A DNA stretch of 64,000 nt from Variovorax paradoxus. GTDB lineage: Bacteria > Pseudomonadota > Gammaproteobacteria > Burkholderiales > Burkholderiaceae_C. The stretch is taken from NCBI RefSeq assembly GCF_000834655.1, contig NZ_JXQQ01000136.1, positions 1 through 64,000 on the forward strand, given 5' to 3'. The translations under genes were made by a program, and so were the position numbers. Within the stretch, counting starts at the first letter, position 1. Each line of letters opens with the position of its first letter. A model generated the notes under the pieces. That model was not told the DNA's origin and did no database searches. It worked only from the letters and a program-made list of their open reading frames with translations. Below are positions 60,586 to 64,000 of the stretch, in pieces.

Positions 60586-61436
60586 CATGGGCCTTTGGCG
60601 AGCGTCCGCAACGCGCGTTTGGCGATGTACCTCGTCGCGCCGATGTCCGATTCCGCAACCCAGCGCTTGCACAGCTCCTCGACCCACTCTCCCTGCGACT
60701 TGCTCGCATCGTTGAGCCAGTTCGCCACCGAGTTCTGCACATAGCGGCTGCCGTCCGCCCGCAGCGGCTCGATCAGCGGCAATGCACGCCAAGGCTCGGC
60801 CTTGAGCGCCTCGATCTGCGCGCACCACACACCGCGCGGCCGCGTGAGTTCGCTGGGAAAGCGGCGGATGTTCGGATCGGCGTCGAGCACCCACGGCTGC
60901 AGCAGCGCGAGCGCTTCGTCCAGCGAGGCGATGACCGCGTCGCGCACGGCCATCCACGCGATCTCGCGCACGCCGAAATGCGGGTCGGCGGCGAAGCGGC
61001 GCACGGCATCTAGTTGCGCCGGCAAGGGCAAGCCCGAGAGCGTGACCCACTGCGCCGCCCAGCAGCGCGCCACGTCGCTCGTGTGGGTGGCCAGCCGGTG
61101 CGCCACGGCATCGCGCTCGGCGTGAAGCGCCGTCAGGTCGTAGAGCGCGCGGGCGATGTGGGTGTGCCGCTGCATCGGCTTGAAGGCGCCGAGCATGGCG
61201 ATGGTGTCCACAAGCCGCTCGCTCGCCGCGTCGAGTCCGACATGGCCAGCGACGCTGCGTGCAAGCTGCGGCAGCTCGAGCGCCATGAATTCGTTGAGGT
61301 TGACGGTCTCCAGCAACCCGCCGTTGAGGGCGCGCAGCACCTCCGGGGGAATGAGCGCGATGCGGAAGGCGCCCTTGCGCGCCTTCAGGTGATCGACCGA
61401 TGCGACGACCACGCCAGCGGCAGCAGCGGCGTCCAA
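60585..61436 (-). CDS. DNA alkylation repair protein, AlkC/AlkD HEAT-like family
   Basis: A 283-residue helical repeat protein. The blocks DPHFGVREIAWMAVRDAV, RRFPSELTRPRGVW and SRYVQNSVANWLNDASK match the AlkC branch of HEAT-like DNA glycosylases, which remove 3-methyladenine and related bases. The start at 61436 is 10 bp after the sco stop, so it appears to be the end of the ctaA-ctaB-sco unit, a place where a DNA repair gene is unexpected. Start codon and exact activity are not certain. Confidence 0.78.
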   Translation of the reverse strand: MDAAAAAGVVVASVDHLKARKGAFRIALIPPEVLRALNGGLLETVNLNEFMALELPQLARSVAGHVGLDAASERLVDTIAMLGAFKPMQRHTHIARALYDLTALHAERDAVAHRLATHTSDVARCWAAQWVTLSGLPLPAQLDAVRRFAADPHFGVREIAWMAVRDAVIASLDEALALLQPWVLDADPNIRRFPSELTRPRGVWCAQIEALKAEPWRALPLIEPLRADGSRYVQNSVANWLNDASKSQGEWVEELCKRWVAESDIGATRYIAKRALRTLAKGP

Positions 61437-61446
61437 AGGCCAGCCC

Positions 61447-62052
61447 TCAGGAACCGAGCAGCGTCTTCAGATCCGACACCATGGACGGCACGCCCGCGCC
61501 ATAGCGCGCATAAAGGCGCAGCCGGCCCTGTGTGTCATAGATGAAGCTCGCCGCCGAGTGGTCCATCGAATAGCTGGTAGGCGTCTTGCCGTCGACCTTC
61601 TTGTAGTAGACCTTGAAGTCCTTGGCGGTCGCGACGAGCTCCTCGGGCGTCGGGATGAGCGCAACGAAATTCGGGTCGAACGCGCCCATGTAGGCCTTCA
61701 TCACCTCGGGCGTGTCGCGCGCCGGATCGACGGTGACGAACAGCACCTGCAGCTTGTCGCCGTCCTTGCCCAGTTGCTGCTTGACCTGGGCCATCTCGGT
61801 CATCGTGGTCGGGCAGACGTCGGGGCATTGCGCGTAGCCGAAGAACAGCACCACCGCCTTGCCCTTGAAGTCGGCCATGGTGCGGACCTTGCCGTCGGCG
61901 TCCTTCAGCGAGAAGTCCTTGGCGTAGTCGGCGCCCGTGATGTCGACCGCATTGAAGCTTTGCTTCGTCTCGCTGCAGGCCGCGAGGCCCATGCCCAGCG
62001 CCGCCGCGGCGATGCTGCCGGCGATCAGTTGGAGAGCGATGCGCTTGTTCAT
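61447..62052 (-). CDS. SCO1/SenC copper chaperone
   Basis: A 201-residue lipoprotein-like thioredoxin-fold protein that delivers copper to the CuA site of cytochrome c oxidase. The signal ends in LGMGLAAC. CPDVC is the copper-binding CxxxC and the His in SMDHSAAS is the third ligand. ATG 62052 is chosen; a TTG at 62070 in the same frame would add six residues. It follows ctaB by 19 bp, in the standard oxidase-assembly order. Confidence 0.95.
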   Translation of the reverse strand: MNKRIALQLIAGSIAAAALGMGLAACSETKQSFNAVDITGADYAKDFSLKDADGKVRTMADFKGKAVVLFFGYAQCPDVCPTTMTEMAQVKQQLGKDGDKLQVLFVTVDPARDTPEVMKAYMGAFDPNFVALIPTPEELVATAKDFKVYYKKVDGKTPTSYSMDHSAASFIYDTQGRLRLYARYGAGVPSMVSDLKTLLGS

Positions 62053-62071
62053 GGGAGCGGTCGTATTCAAT

Positions 62072-62977
62072 TCAGTGGAGGTAGTGATCGACGAGCAGCG
62101 CCAGGAACAGCACGCTCAGGTGGATCAACGAAAACCGGAAGGTCTTGCGCGCGAGCGTGTCGGAGTACTTGCGCCAGAGCGCGAACGCATAGCCCGTGAA
62201 GCCGACGCTCACGGCCACGGCGACCGCCAGGTACAGCCAGCCGCTCATGCCGTAGATGAAGGGCATGAGGCACGCCGCGAAAAGAATGAAGGTGTAGAGC
62301 AGCACCTGCAGCCGCGTGAACTCGTTGCCGTGCGTGACCGGCAGCATGGGCAGCCCCGCCTTGCGGTAGTCCTCGACGCGGTAGAGCGCCAGCGCCCAGA
62401 AATGCGGCGGCGTCCACAGGAAGATGATGAGAAAGAGGATCAGCGCCTCGGGGCCCACATCGCCCGTCATCGCGGCCCAGCCCAGCACCGGCGGCATTGC
62501 GCCCGAGGCGCCGCCGATCACGATGTTCTGCGGTGTCAGCGGCTTGAGGATCACGGTGTAGATCACCGCATAGCCGACGAAGGTGGCGAAGGTCAGCCAC
62601 ATGGTGAGCGGGTTGACCGTGAACCAGAGCAGCGCCGAACCCGCCGCGCACAGCAGCGCCGAGAACACCAGCGCCTGCAGGTCGCTGAGCTGCCCGCGCG
62701 CCGTGGGGCGCCAGGCGGTGCGCTTCATCTTGGCGTCGATGCCCTTCTCGACCAGGCAGTTGAACGCCGCCGCCGCACCGGCCACCAGCCAGATGCCGAT
62801 GCTGGCGAGCACGGCACGTTGCACGTCGAACCACGAGGGCAGCCCGGGCACGGCGAGCACCATGCCGATCAGCGCGCAGAACACGATCAGCTGCACCACG
62901 CGCGGCTTGGTCAGCGCGTAGAACTGGCGCAGCACGTTCGCGGTGCTGGTGTGCTGAACGGGGATCGGGGTGCTCAC
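62072..62977 (-). CDS. ctaB: Protoheme IX farnesyltransferase (heme O synthase)
   Basis: A 301-residue polytopic prenyltransferase that adds a farnesyl group to heme B. QFYALTKPRVVQLIVFCALI, NCLVEKGIDAKMKRTAWRP (metal-binding Asp region) and LWTPPHFWALALYRVEDYRK are family motifs. Start is GTG 62977, overlapping the ctaA stop (GTGA), so the pair is translationally coupled. About seven to nine membrane segments. Confidence 0.96.
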   Translation of the reverse strand: MSTPIPVQHTSTANVLRQFYALTKPRVVQLIVFCALIGMVLAVPGLPSWFDVQRAVLASIGIWLVAGAAAAFNCLVEKGIDAKMKRTAWRPTARGQLSDLQALVFSALLCAAGSALLWFTVNPLTMWLTFATFVGYAVIYTVILKPLTPQNIVIGGASGAMPPVLGWAAMTGDVGPEALILFLIIFLWTPPHFWALALYRVEDYRKAGLPMLPVTHGNEFTRLQVLLYTFILFAACLMPFIYGMSGWLYLAVAVAVSVGFTGYAFALWRKYSDTLARKTFRFSLIHLSVLFLALLVDHYLH

Positions 62978-64000
62978 GCGGGGGCTTTCTTCGAAGTGGG
63001 GGTCGTGGAGGTACCGCGTGCATTGTCGTCGGCACGCGCCGTGGCGGTCGCGGCGACGGTCACGGCGGCTTTGCGGCGGCTCTCGCACAGCGCCCAGGTC
63101 AGCACCACGGCCAGCGCCGCTGCACCGCCGGTGTGGAGCACGGCCGCGGCCAGCGGCCAGCCGAGCAGCACGTTGCCAAGGCCCGTGGCAAGCTGGAGCA
63201 ACGCCAGGCCGGCCAGCCAATGGGCCTGCGGGCGCAGCGCATCGATGCGGCGCAGGCGCCAGGCGAGCAGGCCGAGCGCCACGAAGACCGCGTAGGCCAT
63301 CAACCGGTGCGCGTAGTGGATGGCGGTGAGCGCCGAGAAATCGAGCGGCTGGCCCTCGCCGGTCACGCCCAGGTGGCGCCAGATCTCGAAGCCCTGCGCG
63401 AAATTCATCGGCGGCCACCAGCTGCCCTGGCAGGTCGGGAACTGGGTGCAGGCGAGGACCGCGTAGTTGGTGCTGACCCAGCCGCCGAGCGCGATCTGCA
63501 GCACGAGCAAGACGGTGGTCGCGATAAGGCCGTTGCGAAGGGCCGGCGACACCGGCGTGGGCAGGCGGTCTGCAGCAGCCTGCCGGTAGTGAACGGCCTG
63601 CAAGCAAAGCAACGCAAGCAGCACGATGGCGCCGAGCAGGTGCAAGGTGACGATCGCGGGGAAGAGCTTCCAGGTGACGGTCATGGCGCCGAAGGCGCCC
63701 TGCAGACTGACCCAGATCAGGGTGAAGGTGGGCCACCCGGCACTGAGCGTCGCATGGTCGCGGCCGTCGACAGGCGGGGCGCCATTCCATGACTGGCGCA
63801 GCCGCACGATCCAGGTCGCCACGGCGAGGACGAGGATCAGCACGCCCACGCCCGTCGCCAGATAGCGATGGACCATCTCTACCCACGCCTTGCTGTGCGT
63901 CACCGGCCCGGTCGGCTGGGCCGACTGCGCCATTGCGATCTCGTGCCGCGCGCCGACCGGGCTGGCGTTGCCGTAGCAGCCGGGCCAGTCGGGGCAGCCG
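62974..64000 (-). CDS. ctaA: Heme A synthase CtaA/COX15 (5' end outside window)
   Basis: At least 340 residues of a COX15/CtaA protein, which oxidises heme O to heme A. The frame is open to the window edge and begins with the conserved CPDWPGCYG, so the ATG at 63933 is internal. HRYLATGVGVLILVLAVATW, LQGAFGAMTVTWKLFPAIVT, HLLGAIVLL and YAHRLMAYAVFVALGLL hold the heme-ligand His residues. A charged, Thr-rich tail follows the last segment. The N-terminal about 35-40 residues are missing. Confidence 0.95.
   Translation of the reverse strand, partial: GCPDWPGCYGNASPVGARHEIAMAQSAQPTGPVTHSKAWVEMVHRYLATGVGVLILVLAVATWIVRLRQSWNGAPPVDGRDHATLSAGWPTFTLIWVSLQGAFGAMTVTWKLFPAIVTLHLLGAIVLLALLCLQAVHYRQAAADRLPTPVSPALRNGLIATTVLLVLQIALGGWVSTNYAVLACTQFPTCQGSWWPPMNFAQGFEIWRHLGVTGEGQPLDFSALTAIHYAHRLMAYAVFVALGLLAWRLRRIDALRPQAHWLAGLALLQLATGLGNVLLGWPLAAAVLHTGGAAALAVVLTWALCESRRKAAVTVAATATARADDNARGTSTTPTSKKAPA

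Overview
The window is high-GC, densely coded DNA whose gene content and order fit a betaproteobacterium of the Comamonadaceae, most likely Variovorax or a close relative. The pointers are the hrcA/nadK/recN/rapZ block, the TPR-lolB-ispE-tRNA-Gln-prs-rplY-pth block, the M16 peptidase pair next to ftsY and rsmD/coaD, rpoH next to the ctaA-ctaB-sco genes, and many LysR, Dpp-type and tricarboxylate-receptor (Bug) genes or relics. The genus is inferred from sequence memory, not from a search.

Positions 1-13.4 kb are a looser, accessory-looking region. It holds five complete or partial alpha/beta hydrolases or epoxide hydrolases, an amidase, a ridA-poxB pair, a quinone oxidoreductase, a phospholipase D lipoprotein, two long gene-free stretches, and two gene relics (a MAPEG fragment and a frameshifted Bug receptor fragment). 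It ends at the 3' end of a tRNA with a CAT anticodon, a classical boundary for inserted DNA.

Positions 13.4-30.4 kb are core housekeeping: the heat-shock repressor hrcA, nadK, recN, rapZ, mutY with a dynamin-like GTPase, mutM, a TPR lipoprotein-pathway cluster with lolB, ispE, tRNA-Gln, prs, rplY, pth, two unknown lipoproteins and a ferredoxin.

Positions 30.4-38.8 kb are a complete oligopeptide-type ABC importer (two permeases, two ATPases, two paralogous binding proteins) whose last gene is an amidase. Positions 39-44.7 kb carry small metabolic and membrane genes. Positions 44.7-49.1 kb are a minus-strand string rsmD-coaD-pxpB-pxpC-pxpA-pcp, which links pyroglutamyl peptide cleavage to 5-oxoproline hydrolysis. 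An argO/argP divergent pair, an M16 peptidase pair and ftsY follow.

Positions 55-58.9 kb hold a five-repeat lipoprotein of unknown function and a response regulator/hybrid kinase pair. Positions 59-64 kb hold an Mpo1-like membrane protein, rpoH behind a perfect CIRCE operator, and the AlkC-like, sco, ctaB and ctaA genes, the last cut by the window end.

I found no CRISPR array, intact transposase, integrase, phage or toxin-antitoxin system. The observations most worth following are the CIRCE operator on rpoH, the tRNA-bounded accessory block, the five-repeat lipoprotein and the dynamin-like GTPase joined to mutY. None is an obviously new defence or mobile system.
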